From assembly GCA_017938645.1 (NCBI GenBank), contig JAGBBE010000095.1:1-35818 (forward strand): 35,818 bases of DNA. The letters run 5' to 3'. The number at the start of each line of letters is the position of its first letter. Positions within the stretch are counted from its first letter, which is position 1. The notes beneath the pieces are model-generated. The model did no database searches. It was given only the letters and a program-made list of their open reading frames with translations, and was not told the DNA's origin. A program made the translations under genes and the position numbers. This stretch comes from Clostridia bacterium. Its GTDB lineage: Bacteria > Bacillota_A > Clostridia > Christensenellales > Aristaeellaceae. Positions 17,199 to 26,376 of the stretch are shown piece by piece.

Positions 17199-18884
17199 AT
17201 GTCCGAAAACCGTCCGACCCGCACCGGACGCTCGCGCCGTGCAGAGCGTTCGCAGCATATTTATTCAGCCAGAGAATTCCTGCCTGCCGAGGAACAGGAG
17301 GCACAGGATCTGTCTTTTGACCTCGATTACACTTCCTACAGGCCCAACGAAGAAGCCGTTGAGCCCGAATGGACTCAGTACGCGCCCAACGAAGAGCCCG
17401 AAGCAGAGCAGTGGGCAGGATACACGCCCAATGAGGAAATGCCGCAGCAGCCGGATCTTTCCGCCTATTACGGACGGCATGAGGACGAGAGTGCAGAGAG
17501 CATTGAGCCGGCCTTTGCGCCTCCGCCCAAGATGGATCAGTATCTGTTCGACTTTCTGCCCGAAGAGCCTGAAGCGCCTGCAGAAGAGGAAGAACCGCCG
17601 GTTGCTTCCAACGTCTACCGCACGCGCAAAGCCAGCTGGGTGGACGCTGAGGAACGTACCGACGCCATTGCAGAAAGCGAGCTTGGCTATCAGGTGCGCG
17701 AGGATTCACGTCCGAAGCACAGGAAAAAGAAGAAGAAAAAGCACACCGTCCGAAATTTGCTGATTGTTCTTTTGATCCTTGTGCTGCTCCTTGGCGGCGC
17801 ATGGCTGATGCGCGACCAGCTGCTGGAATTGATCAACGTTCCTGCTTTCCTGCCTCAGGCGACCGAGGAGCCCTTCACGCCCGTCGTCACGCCGGAACCC
17901 GTCAAGGCTTATGCTGCCGCGCCCGCTTCCGAGATCGCCGATCGAACCCGTTCCGCCATCAGCCGTCTGAGCGGTTCGGTGGAAATGGAAACCCATATTG
18001 TTACCGACTCGCACATCGTCACCCGCAACCTCCGCAAAAACGGCACCTATGACTTCTATGTCTTCACGGCTTCCGAAGGAAGGCTGCTGTGCTACTTCGA
18101 AGGTCTGGGGGCTCAGGACATGATTCCTCAGTCCGACGGAAGCTTTTATGTGGCGCAGGCTCCGTATCTGATCGCCCCCAGCGGTTCTGCGCTGATTCGT
18201 ACGGTTGATCTGGAAAACCAGCTGAAGGAAAAGCTGATTCTGCATCCGCTCTATCACGGATGGACCGTTGCTGAGTGCGAAACAGACGGAAGCGCAAACT
18301 ATCTCAACCTTAGCGGTCAGCCCCTGAGCACGCTATGGTTCTCCCGTGCGTTCCCCTTTACCGGCGAGTACACGCTTGCCTATGTGGACACCGGCGCAAC
18401 AGCACAGCGCTACCTGCTCTATGTGCTCGGTACCGACGGAACCATGAGCCGCTGGATCGCCTCTGACGATATGTCGGACGCGGTGGTCTGCGCGCTTGGC
18501 ATTGCCTATATGGACGACGGTTCTCTCTACCGTCTGCCGGACACCTCCGCTCCGATGCTCACTTCGCCCGAGGTGCACGCCTATCTGGACTGCGATGCCA
18601 TGATTGTACGTGATCCTCTCAGCGGCAAGTACGGGCTGTTTGTTCACGGCGAGCAGCATTATGATTTTGCATACGATTCCATCCGTCCGGTGGAAAGCGA
18701 TATCCAGTGGGCTGAAAAGACGCTTTCCGGCTCCGGCGGCAGCTTTACCCTGCATGCCGTAACCGGCCACAGCTATCCACAGCCGCTTTCCCACTCCTTT
18801 GTTCTTGAAAAAGGCGAACAGCGTGAATATGTTGCGCTGTCCACCCTGTCCTCCTGCCCGATCCGGCTGGATGGCGAATTCTGA
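17199..18884 (+). CDS. Single-pass membrane protein with 14-residue PNEE repeats, unknown function
   Basis: A 561-residue protein that I do not recognise. Residues 1-185 are an acidic, Pro/Glu-rich and probably disordered cytoplasmic part. It contains three copies of a 14-residue repeat with core Y-x-P-N-E-E at 46-52, 60-66 and 74-80, plus a decayed fourth copy near 88; Trp58 and Trp72 keep the same phase. A basic cluster (HRK6H, 174-182) precedes the membrane segment 186-204, which fixes the N-terminus inside. The about 357 residues outside look folded, with many Tyr/Asp turns and strand-like segments, possibly a propeller or a lipoprotein-like sandwich. GAGGTG at 17188-17193 precedes the ATG. 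It is first in an operon with a second envelope protein and an AAA ATPase. Confidence 0.8.
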   Translation: MSENRPTRTGRSRRAERSQHIYSAREFLPAEEQEAQDLSFDLDYTSYRPNEEAVEPEWTQYAPNEEPEAEQWAGYTPNEEMPQQPDLSAYYGRHEDESAESIEPAFAPPPKMDQYLFDFLPEEPEAPAEEEEPPVASNVYRTRKASWVDAEERTDAIAESELGYQVREDSRPKHRKKKKKKHTVRNLLIVLLILVLLLGGAWLMRDQLLELINVPAFLPQATEEPFTPVVTPEPVKAYAAAPASEIADRTRSAISRLSGSVEMETHIVTDSHIVTRNLRKNGTYDFYVFTASEGRLLCYFEGLGAQDMIPQSDGSFYVAQAPYLIAPSGSALIRTVDLENQLKEKLILHPLYHGWTVAECETDGSANYLNLSGQPLSTLWFSRAFPFTGEYTLAYVDTGATAQRYLLYVLGTDGTMSRWIASDDMSDAVVCALGIAYMDDGSLYRLPDTSAPMLTSPEVHAYLDCDAMIVRDPLSGKYGLFVHGEQHYDFAYDSIRPVESDIQWAEKTLSGSGGSFTLHAVTGHSYPQPLSHSFVLEKGEQREYVALSTLSSCPIRLDGEF

Positions 18885-18899
18885 TCGGAGGTATCTGCT

Positions 18900-20798
18900 A
18901 TGAAACGTTTCTGGGCGCTGATGACCGCCTTGATTCTGGCGCTTACGCCTTCCTTTGCGCTGGAGGCTGCGCAGCCGCAAGTCACCGAGGAAGCCCGCTC
19001 AAACGGTGTGACCGTCTATCGCAACCATTTGGAAACCACCACGGAAAAACAGCAGATTGCGCTGGATTATCCGTCCTTTGAATGCGACGATCCTGCCTTT
19101 GCAGAGTATCTGCGAATGGCCATTACATCTCCCATCCAGTCTCTGGCCAGCTTTGGCCAGATGGCGGATGCTTCCGCCTACGCCGACGGCAAGCTTGACA
19201 GTATCCGCGGCGGCTACTGCGTATCGTTGGATTTTGACGGCATTATGTCGGTCGAAGCATCCGTACGGAATCAGCCTGCGGGCGCTGCGAGCGAGAATGT
19301 GTCCTTTTTCTACTCCATTGTGGATCTCAACGGCAAGCGCGTTCTGACCATCAAGAATCTGTTTACCGAGCCTGCCTCCGCCGTGGATGAAGCCATCTGC
19401 AGCGCCGTGTTTGCCAAGGCTTCGGAAATGGGCATACTGCTGGAAACCATCACCGACAGCGGCGTGCTCCCGCTGCCCAATTCCTATTACATCACCCGCG
19501 ATGTGCTGCGCACGCTCTATGCTGCTGATTCCATCAGTGCGCAGGCGGCCGTGATCGACATTCCCTGGGAAGACCTGCCGCTGACCTGGTCGCCTGTGCT
19601 CTCCGGCAAGCCGCAGGAAACGCCCACTCCAACTGCTGCGCCCACCCTTACGCCGAAACTCACGCAGGAACCTGTTATCATCGGCGGAGCGGACGGCCCG
19701 ACATCCATCTTTGTTGCTGAAACAGTAGATCAGGAAACCGCAGAGGAACTCACAGAAAAATACGGTCTGATGACCCCTGCACCGGTCCTTACGCCCGAGG
19801 TTTCTCCGACGCCCACGCCCATGACGACGGTAACGCCTTTCCCGGTGGAAACACTCGTGCCTGATTACTCCCTTGCGCCCGTTGTGACGCCCACGCCCAT
19901 GCCCGTTACCGGCAACGATTCCATTCTGGTGGACGTCCTTGCCCACGGACTGTGGAAGCCTCTGGGCGGCGAAGGCGATGTGTATTATCAGTTCACCGAG
20001 GACGGCAAACTGCTGACCGTAACCGTGAGCAGCTACGAAGTCAAGGACGGCGTGCTTTCCAGCGATGTACTCTCCGGTGTTCTGGACGTCGGCAGCAACA
20101 GCGCTTTCACCCTTGATACCAATGGCAAACTGAGCGGTTATGTGCTCAACCGTCAGGGTGAACGCGTGGCTCCGGAAGAATTCGTCACGCCCAGTCCCAC
20201 GCCTCAGCCCACGCCTACGCCTACTCCGACGCCCACACCCTCCCCGACGCCCACGCCGACCCCGACGCCTTCTCCCACGCCCACGCCTACGCCTACCCCC
20301 ACGCCGACTCCCACACTCTCTCCTTACGAGATCGCGCTGACGGAGGCTCCGATGCTGGAGATTCTTCCGGAAGCTGCCTTTGAAAAGGCCCGCACGCTCA
20401 AGGTCTACGCTGCTCCCAGCGAGGATGCTTACAGCGTAGATGGCGCGCAGGTAACCACGGATGAAACGGTTGCCATCTACGGCATGGACGGCACCTGGGT
20501 GCTGGTAAGCTATGCCATCGGTAATGGCTCCCGCGGTCGCATTGGCTACATCGACGATATGACGCTGGCGGAAACGGTCAGCCTTCCGCAAATCGACTTC
20601 TGTAATGTAAAGATAACGCTCAGCCGCAGCGCTCACGCAACCGATGATCCTCTGCGCAGTCGTTCCACTCTGACCACCCTCAAAGCAGGTAAGGAAGTAA
20701 CGCTGCTGGCGTTTTTGGGCGAGGACTGGGCTTATGTCGAAACCGAGCTGGATGGCAAAGCCTGCCGCCTGTTCATTCCCAGAAACGTTCTTGACTAA
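18900..20798 (+). CDS. Secreted multi-domain protein with P/T-rich linkers and C-terminal SH3-like region
   Basis: A 632-residue exported protein. Signal peptide 1-20 or so (LTPSFA). Residues about 37-230 resemble the DUF3298/PdaC-RsiV type domain, ending in a strand like IDIPWEDL. A Pro/Thr linker (240-256) is followed by the striking motif [15 protein letters not shown] (260-274), then another linker, a small domain (about 340-425), a long PTPTPT tract (430-473) and a C-terminal part (495-632) with two SH3b-like units ([13 protein letters not shown] and [12 protein letters not shown] starts). The layout suggests a cell-wall-spanning or wall-binding protein. GGAGG at 18887-18891 sets the ATG. 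The function is not known. Confidence 0.78.
   Translation: MKRFWALMTALILALTPSFALEAAQPQVTEEARSNGVTVYRNHLETTTEKQQIALDYPSFECDDPAFAEYLRMAITSPIQSLASFGQMADASAYADGKLDSIRGGYCVSLDFDGIMSVEASVRNQPAGAASENVSFFYSIVDLNGKRVLTIKNLFTEPASAVDEAICSAVFAKASEMGILLETITDSGVLPLPNSYYITRDVLRTLYAADSISAQAAVIDIPWEDLPLTWSPVLSGKPQETPTPTAAPTLTPKLTQEPVIIGGADGPTSIFVAETVDQETAEELTEKYGLMTPAPVLTPEVSPTPTPMTTVTPFPVETLVPDYSLAPVVTPTPMPVTGNDSILVDVLAHGLWKPLGGEGDVYYQFTEDGKLLTVTVSSYEVKDGVLSSDVLSGVLDVGSNSAFTLDTNGKLSGYVLNRQGERVAPEEFVTPSPTPQPTPTPTPTPTPSPTPTPTPTPSPTPTPTPTPTPTPTLSPYEIALTEAPMLEILPEAAFEKARTLKVYAAPSEDAYSVDGAQVTTDETVAIYGMDGTWVLVSYAIGNGSRGRIGYIDDMTLAETVSLPQIDFCNVKITLSRSAHATDDPLRSRSTLTTLKAGKEVTLLAFLGEDWAYVETELDGKACRLFIPRNVLD
20187..20318 (+). 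repeat. Low-complexity Pro-Thr codon repeat
   Basis: About 132 bp of alternating CCN and ACN codons (with a few TCN) inside the secreted protein gene, encoding the tract at residues 430-473. Third positions vary, so it is kept by protein selection at least in part, but the short unit could still slip and change length. Confidence 0.85.
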
Positions 20799-20816
20799 TG
20801 AGAGGAAGGCGATATC

Positions 20817-21833
20817 ATGGACCGCAAGGACGAGATCATCCGTTTGCAGATGGATGTAATCAGCCAGATGACGCGCAACAACCTGAAACGAATGGCCGAT
20901 GATCTGTGGGGTACGTCGCCGGTTCCTTCTGTTGCAGAGACAAAGGAAGCCGAAAAGCCTGCCCAGCAGCCCTCTGAGAACGTTGAAACCGAGGAAAAGC
21001 CCGAATCTATCGAGGACCTCAAGAAGGAATTAGAGAGCTATATCGGGCTGGAAACAGTCAAGAAAGAAGTCGACAGCCTCATCAACCTCGTTACCATTCA
21101 GAAGCTGCGCAAAGAAAACGGTCTGCCGGTGAATGATCTGTCGCTGCACATGGTCTTTTCCGGCAATCCCGGTACCGGAAAAACGATGATCGCCCGCCTG
21201 ATGGCGCGCATCTACAAATCCCTCGGCATTCTCTCCAAGGGGCATCTGGTGGAGGTAGACCGCTCCGGTCTTGTGGCTGGTTATGTGGGTCAGACTGCAA
21301 TCAAGACCAGCGAGGTCATCGAAAAAGCCAAGGGCGGCGTGCTCTTCATCGACGAGGCGTATGCGCTTACCAACCGCGGGGGTACGGATTATGGTCAGGA
21401 GGCCGTGGATACGCTGCTCAAGGCCATGGAGGACAATCGCGATGACCTGATCGTGATCGTTGCAGGCTACATCGAGCTGATGGAGGAGTTTGTGCACTCC
21501 AACCCTGGTCTGGAAAGCCGCTTTAACCGTTTCCTGCACTTCCCGGATTATACCGTGGATGAGATGATGGCGATGTTTGACATGCGCTGCAGCCAGAACG
21601 GTTACACGCTGAGTGATGACGCACGCGACCTGCTCCGAAGCCTTCTGGCGCTGTACAGCCTTGATATCAAGGGCTTTGGCAACGGCCGCGGCGTTCGAAA
21701 TCTGTTTGAACGTGCAGTAAGCGCGCAGGCCAACCGTCTGGCCACTGATCCTGATATCACCAAAGAAGACCTCATGCTGCTGACGGCGGATGATATCCGC
21801 ACGGCCGGCGGAGGCGTTGAAGGAAACAGCTGA
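20817..21833 (+). CDS. AAA+ ATPase of the CbxX/CfqX (SpoVK-like) family
   Basis: A 338-residue cytoplasmic ATPase. Residues 1-60 are a charged, probably flexible extension. The core carries Walker A GNPGTGKT (116-123), a pore-like GYVGQT segment (155-160), Walker B VLFIDEA (175-181), sensor AGY and arginine finger GLESRFNRF (Arg235/Arg238). CbxX-type hexamers remodel partner proteins; SpoVK is the sporulation member, while Rubisco activase is another. It is the third gene of an operon with two envelope proteins and is 18 bp after them, using AGGAAGG at 20803-20809, so those proteins or a common partner are candidate substrates. Confidence 0.9.
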   Translation: MDRKDEIIRLQMDVISQMTRNNLKRMADDLWGTSPVPSVAETKEAEKPAQQPSENVETEEKPESIEDLKKELESYIGLETVKKEVDSLINLVTIQKLRKENGLPVNDLSLHMVFSGNPGTGKTMIARLMARIYKSLGILSKGHLVEVDRSGLVAGYVGQTAIKTSEVIEKAKGGVLFIDEAYALTNRGGTDYGQEAVDTLLKAMEDNRDDLIVIVAGYIELMEEFVHSNPGLESRFNRFLHFPDYTVDEMMAMFDMRCSQNGYTLSDDARDLLRSLLALYSLDIKGFGNGRGVRNLFERAVSAQANRLATDPDITKEDLMLLTADDIRTAGGGVEGNS

Positions 21834-21835
21834 CA

Positions 21836-21872
21836 AAAACCGTCCGCAGAAATGTGCTCTGCGGACGGTTTT
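21836..21872. terminator. Bidirectional terminator
   Basis: A perfect 15 bp stem (21836-21850 with 21858-21872), 7 nt loop, flanked by A4 and T4. It ends the AAA operon on the plus strand and the ABM-GNAT gene on the minus strand. Confidence 0.92.
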
Positions 21873-21873
21873 C

Positions 21874-22620
21874 TTATGCCTTTTTCAGTTCGATCAGGGA
21901 TTCGTCTGTATCTTCTTCCAGCTCTTTTCTGCCGGTTGGATAAAATCCATGTCTGGCATAAAAAGCAATGGCCTTTGTGTTCTTCTCCAGAGCCCACAGA
22001 TGATCGGCGCGATGACTCTGCACGGCATAGTCAAGCAGCTTGGCGCCGATTCCCTGACCCTGCAGCACCGGCTCCACAAACAGTTTCTTTACCTGCGTTC
22101 CTTCCAAGCGGATAAAGCCTTTTACCACGCCGTCGTCGTACACATAGGTGTCTTCCAGACCGTTCCGGCGCAATTCCTCCGCAGCAGACAAGACCTGCAT
22201 CTCACTGAAATAGAATTCGTCATTGCGGAAGATCGGGTAAAAGTTCAGCCTGTAATTGAAAATCTCAATTTCGGCAATTCGTCCGACATCCTGAGATTCG
22301 GCTTTTCTGATAACGGACTTTTCTCTGGGGCACTCGTCTGTGTAGCGTTCCACCTTCAGATGAAGCTTGTACTTCTCTCTGAGTGCAGCGATCTTCGGCA
22401 TCATCTCAGAATGATGATGCTCATCCAGCGCCGCCTGATCGCGCCAGCGATCAATCAGCAGCACGGTTTCCGGATCATCCATCGGGAAAAAATACTCGTA
22501 GGACTCATTGCCCGCTTCGGCGCGCACCTGTTCGACAAGCCCGCTGGACATCATTTCTTCAGCAAACTTCCGCGCACTTCCGTTTTTGCCGGTATAGTAC
22601 AAATGAATGGTGATACTCAT
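21874..22620 (-). CDS. ABM-domain / GNAT acetyltransferase fusion protein
   Basis: A 248-residue two-domain protein. Residues 1-92 match the antibiotic-biosynthesis-monooxygenase (ABM) fold: a short strand start, the VLLIDRWRDQAALDEHHHSE segment typical of small dimeric heme or quinone mono-oxygenases, then LHLKVERY. Residues 102-248 are a GNAT N-acetyltransferase with the acetyl-CoA loop QGQGIG (187-192) and the NTKAIAFYARHGF end motif. Substrates are unknown. The longer frame begins with GTG at 22632; AAGAGGTGG at 22629-22637 with the better spacing selects the ATG at 22620. The fusion is uncommon; either half could work alone. Confidence 0.85.
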   Translation of the reverse strand: MSITIHLYYTGKNGSARKFAEEMMSSGLVEQVRAEAGNESYEYFFPMDDPETVLLIDRWRDQAALDEHHHSEMMPKIAALREKYKLHLKVERYTDECPREKSVIRKAESQDVGRIAEIEIFNYRLNFYPIFRNDEFYFSEMQVLSAAEELRRNGLEDTYVYDDGVVKGFIRLEGTQVKKLFVEPVLQGQGIGAKLLDYAVQSHRADHLWALEKNTKAIAFYARHGFYPTGRKELEEDTDESLIELKKA

Positions 22621-22648
22621 TTGATCCGCCACCTCTTCATAGAGAAAT

Positions 22649-22670
22649 CCCCGCTGGAAAACCAGCGGGG
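22649..22670 (-). terminator. Hairpin terminator of asnS
   Basis: CCCCGCTGG and CCAGCGGGG form a perfect 9 bp stem with a 4 nt loop, just after the asnS stop. The following minus-strand bases (ATTTCTCT) are only moderately T-rich. It lies 12 nt before the next Shine-Dalgarno, so read-through into the ABM-GNAT gene may be intended. Confidence 0.65.
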
Positions 22671-22678
22671 TGATAGAA

Positions 22679-24073
22679 TCAATATTCGGCGCTGCCGGTG
22701 GTACGCGGGAAGGGCAGCACGTCGCGGATGTTGGTCATGCCGGTGAGGTACATAATCAGGCGCTCGAAGCCCAGACCAAAGCCCGCATGCGGGTTGGTGC
22801 CGAAGCGGCGGGTATCGAGATAGTAGCCGTAATCCTCTTCATTCATGCCGCACTCTGCGATGCGGTTCTTCAGCACGTCCAGACGCTCCTCGCGCTGGCT
22901 GCCGCCGATGAGCTCGCCGACGCCGGGCACCAGAAGGTCGCTTGCGGCAACGGTCTTATTGTCGTCGTTAAGGCGCATGTAGAAGGCCTTGATTTCCTTG
23001 GGATAGTTGTAGACGAAGACGGGCTTGCCGAAGTGCTTTTCGCTCAGATAGCGCTCATGCTCGGTCTGAAGGTCAACGCCCCACTCCACGGGGTATTCGA
23101 ACTTCTGGCCGCTGGACTTGAGGATGCTGATGGCCTCAGTGTAGGAGCAGCGGGCGAAGTCGCTGTTGACGATGGCGGTCAGACGGTCGATGAGGCCCTT
23201 TTCCACGAAGTTGTTGAGGAAGGCCATCTCTTCGGGAGCTTCAGCCAGCACGTGGCTGATGACGTACTTGAGCATGTCCTCAGCCAGTTCCATATCGTCG
23301 AACAAATCAGCAAAAGCGATTTCGGGCTCGATCATCCAGAACTCGGCAGCGTGACGGGGCGTGTAGCTCTTCTCGGCGCGGAAGGTCGGGCCGAAGGTGT
23401 AGACATTGCGGAACGCCATGCAGAAGGTTTCTACGTTCAGCTGGCCGCTCACGGTAAGGCTGGTCTGCTTGCCAAAGAAGTCCTCGGCATAGTTTACATC
23501 ACCCTTGTCAGTCTTGGGCACGTTTTCCAGAGGCAGCGTGGTCACCTGGAACATTTCGCCCGCGCCTTCACAGTCGCTGGTGGTGATCAGCGGAGTGTGC
23601 ACATACACGAATCCGCGCTCAGCAAAGAAGGCATGAAGCAGCTGCGCAGCCAGAGAACGGATGCGGAACACCGCATAGAAGGTGTTGGTGCGGGGGCGCA
23701 GATGCGCGATGGTGCGCAGATACTCAAAGGAGTGACGCTTCTTCTGCAGCGGGAAGCTGGGATCACACATACCGAGCACTTCCACCTTGGCGGCCTTCAG
23801 CTCGAAAGGCTGCTTGGCGCCGGGAGTCAGAACCAATTCACCGGTGGCGCGGATGGCGCTGCCCAGCGTGGTCTTGACGATCTCGGAGAAGTTCTCGGTC
23901 ATGCCGTCTTCCAGCACGATCTGCAGATTCTTGAAATAGGTGCCGTCGTTAAGTTCAATAAAGCCAAAGGCCTTGCTGTCGCGCACTGTGCGCACCCAGC
24001 CGGACACAGTGCATTCCTTGATGCCGCTGGTCAGATTTGCCTGAAAAAGTTTCCGAATGCTCATATCCGCCAT
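22679..24073 (-). CDS. asnS: Asparaginyl-tRNA synthetase
   Basis: Class IIb synthetase that charges tRNA-Asn. The 464 residues match AsnS. An N-terminal OB-fold anticodon domain (about 15-115, [23 protein letters not shown]) is followed by the catalytic core with motif 2 ([21 protein letters not shown], given here in the conserved FRAE and R residues) and motif 3 [15 protein letters not shown] near the C-terminus. AAAGGGG precedes the ATG at 24073. Its own promoter is seen at 24128-24156. The 5' leader is about 48 nt, too short for a T-box, so no tRNA-sensing control is visible. Confidence 0.97.
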   Translation of the reverse strand: MADMSIRKLFQANLTSGIKECTVSGWVRTVRDSKAFGFIELNDGTYFKNLQIVLEDGMTENFSEIVKTTLGSAIRATGELVLTPGAKQPFELKAAKVEVLGMCDPSFPLQKKRHSFEYLRTIAHLRPRTNTFYAVFRIRSLAAQLLHAFFAERGFVYVHTPLITTSDCEGAGEMFQVTTLPLENVPKTDKGDVNYAEDFFGKQTSLTVSGQLNVETFCMAFRNVYTFGPTFRAEKSYTPRHAAEFWMIEPEIAFADLFDDMELAEDMLKYVISHVLAEAPEEMAFLNNFVEKGLIDRLTAIVNSDFARCSYTEAISILKSSGQKFEYPVEWGVDLQTEHERYLSEKHFGKPVFVYNYPKEIKAFYMRLNDDNKTVAASDLLVPGVGELIGGSQREERLDVLKNRIAECGMNEEDYGYYLDTRRFGTNPHAGFGLGFERLIMYLTGMTNIRDVLPFPRTTGSAEY

Positions 24074-24127
24074 TGGATATGTCCCCTTTCTTATACAACA
24101 GGGCTGATCATGCAGCCGCTATGTTCA

Positions 24128-24156
24128 ATCATACAACACATGCAGTTTTCCTGCAA
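24128..24156 (-). promoter_or_regulatory. Sigma-A promoter of asnS
   Basis: On the minus strand TTGCAG (24151-24156), 17 bp spacer, TATGAT (24128-24133), between the hprK stop and the asnS start. Confidence 0.75.
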
Positions 24157-24165
24157 GTTTTTTCT

Positions 24166-25092
24166 TTATTCTTCCTCGCTGTTCTGGGCAATCAGGGCAT
24201 TCAGTCGGCGATCCAGCTCGTGCGCTGCGCTGTAGCCCATGCGCTTGAGGCTGTGATTCCGTGCTGCCACCTCCACAATGACTGCCAGATTACGGCCAGG
24301 ACGAACCGGCATAACCTGATAAGGCACCTTGACGTCGAGAATGGAGGTGGTTTCCTCCTGCAGGCCAAGGCGGTCGTATTCCTTCTGGGAGTCCCAGTTT
24401 TCCATGTGGATTTCCATGTCGATGGATTTGGTGAGGATGACCGAGCCCACGCCGTACATTGCGCGGATATCGATGATACCGATTCCTCTGATCTCCATGA
24501 AATGGCGCACCATGGCAGGCGATTCGCCGATGAGGCGGTCGTCCGACACGCGGCAGATGTCCACCACGTCGTCAGCACAGAGCTGATGTCCGCGCCGCAC
24601 CAGTTCCAGCGCCAGTTCGCTCTTGCCCACGCCGCTCTCGCCGGTGAGCAGCACACCCACGCCGTAAACATCCACCAGAACGCCATGGCGGGTGATGTGA
24701 GGCGCAAGCTCGCGGTTGAGGTAGTTGATGGTCAGGAATGTCAGTCTCGTGGTCTTGTTCTTGCTTTGGAAAACGGGAATGCCGTTCTCGTCGGCAAGGG
24801 TCAGAAGCTCTCGCGGAGGGGTCATCCCCCAGCATACGATGATGCAGGGCAGAGGATAGCTCATAAACTTGGTGAGCACTTCGCGCCGCTTCTGAGGCTC
24901 GAGGGACTCCAGATAGGTCATTTCTGTTTTGCCGATCACCTGAGGACGCTCATGGGCAAAATACTCATAAAATCCGGTGAACTGCAAACCGGGACGGTTG
25001 ATATCCGTCACATTGATGTCCATTTCTCTGCAGCCTGTGTCGCTCAGTTCCACAAGACTCAGCTTTTTGCAGAAATCCTTGACGTTAATCAC
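24166..25092 (-). CDS. hprK: HPr kinase/phosphorylase
   Basis: Bifunctional sensor enzyme of carbon catabolite control that phosphorylates HPr on Ser46 and reverses the reaction. The 308 residues match. Walker A GESGVGKS at 151-158, catalytic His136 in RHGVLVDV, ADD at 173-175, and the family signature EIRGIGIIDIRA at 200-211. The start codon is GTG at 25092, with GGAGGG 6 nt upstream; this ribosome site lies inside the end of the phosphatase gene before it, whose stop is only 2 bp away. It is the last gene of a four-gene minus-strand cluster, an unusual setting since hprK often sits next to lgt. Confidence 0.96.
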   Translation of the reverse strand: MINVKDFCKKLSLVELSDTGCREMDINVTDINRPGLQFTGFYEYFAHERPQVIGKTEMTYLESLEPQKRREVLTKFMSYPLPCIIVCWGMTPPRELLTLADENGIPVFQSKNKTTRLTFLTINYLNRELAPHITRHGVLVDVYGVGVLLTGESGVGKSELALELVRRGHQLCADDVVDICRVSDDRLIGESPAMVRHFMEIRGIGIIDIRAMYGVGSVILTKSIDMEIHMENWDSQKEYDRLGLQEETTSILDVKVPYQVMPVRPGRNLAVIVEVAARNHSLKRMGYSAAHELDRRLNALIAQNSEEE

Positions 25093-25094
25093 CG

Positions 25095-25904
25095 TTATCC
25101 CTCCTTGTTGTGGAGCACATGCTCCTCAATAAAACGCGCCAGTCCATCCTCACTGTTGGGGCGGCAGACGTACGCAGCAAACTGCTTGAGTTCCTCGCGT
25201 GCATTACCCATGGCTACGCTGTTGGGTGTAAAGGCCAGAAGCGACCAGTCGTTGAGATTGTCGCCAAAGGCAATCGTGCGCTCCGGAACAATATCTCCGC
25301 GCATGGCCGCCAGCCTTGCCAGAGCTTCTCCCTTGCTTGCTCCCAACGGCTCCGCCTCGAGAAAATACGGTTCACTTACCGTAAAGGTAGCGCGGCCTTC
25401 AAAACGTTTTTTCATGATCGGATAGAAGCGCTCCACTTCAGACGGATCATTCACGCTGAGGATCTTGGGTGTTGGAAAAGTCAGGAAATCACACAGATTT
25501 CCAACAGCTGTTCCCTTCATACCGGAGGATTTCTTATAATTGTTGGACGCGGTACATTCTTCCTCATAAAAGAAGCCTTCGTCGCTGTACACCTGCACAT
25601 AGAAGCCTTCCTGCTGCATGCAGGTAATGATCTCCTTTGCCAGCGACTGGTCAAAGGTCAGCTGCTCGATCAGCGTATGATCCGGCGCAACGATCTCCGA
25701 CCCGTTTCCTCCAATGTATGGAAGGCCCGTATTCAGCCGGTCGATATAGGGGCGCATGCTCGGATGTGTCCTTCCGCTGCAGGGAATCAGGCGGATGCCT
25801 CTTCGCTTGCACTCTTCAAGCACCTGAATGGTATATTCAGTCAAAATTCCGCCGGGCGCAAGCAGGGTTCCGTCCATATCGGTTGCAATGGTATCAATCC
25901 GCAT
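25095..25904 (-). CDS. Cof-type HAD phosphatase
   Basis: A 269-residue hydrolase of the Cof/HAD-IIB group, which removes phosphate from sugar phosphates or cofactors such as FMN and PLP precursors. Motif I is TDMDGTLL (Asp9, Asp11), motif II includes CSGR, the cap has GGNGSEI, motif III is near GASKGEALARLA and motif IV is GDNLND. GGAGG at 25913-25917 selects the ATG at 25904 over an earlier in-frame ATG at 25973. It overlaps the end of tadA by 11 bp and stops 2 bp before hprK. Confidence 0.93.
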   Translation of the reverse strand: MRIDTIATDMDGTLLAPGGILTEYTIQVLEECKRRGIRLIPCSGRTHPSMRPYIDRLNTGLPYIGGNGSEIVAPDHTLIEQLTFDQSLAKEIITCMQQEGFYVQVYSDEGFFYEEECTASNNYKKSSGMKGTAVGNLCDFLTFPTPKILSVNDPSEVERFYPIMKKRFEGRATFTVSEPYFLEAEPLGASKGEALARLAAMRGDIVPERTIAFGDNLNDWSLLAFTPNSVAMGNAREELKQFAAYVCRPNSEDGLARFIEEHVLHNKEG

Positions 25905-26376
25905 GCTGTGCGCCTCCTTCCTTGTTTTCTCTGCGCTGATGGAAAAACCTCCGAAGCAAATCAGACGCCTCATCCTCCATCAGACCGCCGACACATGGAA
26001 GCCGATGGTAAAACGCCGGATCCATGGTGAGTGCATATACGCTCTCTGCGCAGCCCTGACGCTCGTCCCTCGCGCCGAAATAGCAGCGTTCAAGACCCGC
26101 CATCACCAGCGCTCCTGCACACATGGGACAGGGTTCCAGCGTTACGTACAGTGTACAGCCGGTAAGCCTACGACTGTCGAGCTTCTTTGCTGCCTCACGA
26201 ATGACAAGCACTTCGGCGTGCGCTGTGGGATCGCCGAGCTGTTCGCGCAGGTTGTGCGCCGTAGCAATAACCTCGCCGTTTTTTGCAATCACTGCGCCAA
26301 CCGGGATTTCATTTTCTTCAAACGCCTTCTGCGCTTCCTTGAGCGCCAAAAGCATCATCTCTTCATGAACGCTCAT
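25894..26376 (-). CDS. tadA: tRNA-specific adenosine deaminase TadA
   Basis: Converts A34 of tRNA-Arg(ACG) to inosine. A 160-residue deaminase with the zinc and catalytic motifs His53-Ala-Glu55 and PCPMC (Cys83, Cys86). A TadA-like ending with RRFFHQRR follows. No Shine-Dalgarno precedes it; instead the ATGA at 26373-26376 shares its start with the stop of the CapD-like gene, so translation should be coupled. Its own end overlaps the Cof phosphatase start by 11 bp. Confidence 0.95.
   Translation of the reverse strand: MSVHEEMMLLALKEAQKAFEENEIPVGAVIAKNGEVIATAHNLREQLGDPTAHAEVLVIREAAKKLDSRRLTGCTLYVTLEPCPMCAGALVMAGLERCYFGARDERQGCAESVYALTMDPAFYHRLPCVGGLMEDEASDLLRRFFHQRRENKEGGAQHAD

Noticed and set aside
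18999..20636. A 545-codon Arg-rich minus-strand frame, including a long RRGRR tract
   Set aside because: The Arg/Gly tract is the reverse reading of the Pro-Thr codon repeat.
24074..24127. A T-box leader before asnS
   Set aside because: The leader is about 48 nt, with no terminator or T-box sequence.
24140..24166. A plus-strand hairpin with T-run between asnS and hprK
   Set aside because: No plus-strand gene precedes it; the same bases form the -35 and spacer of the asnS promoter.
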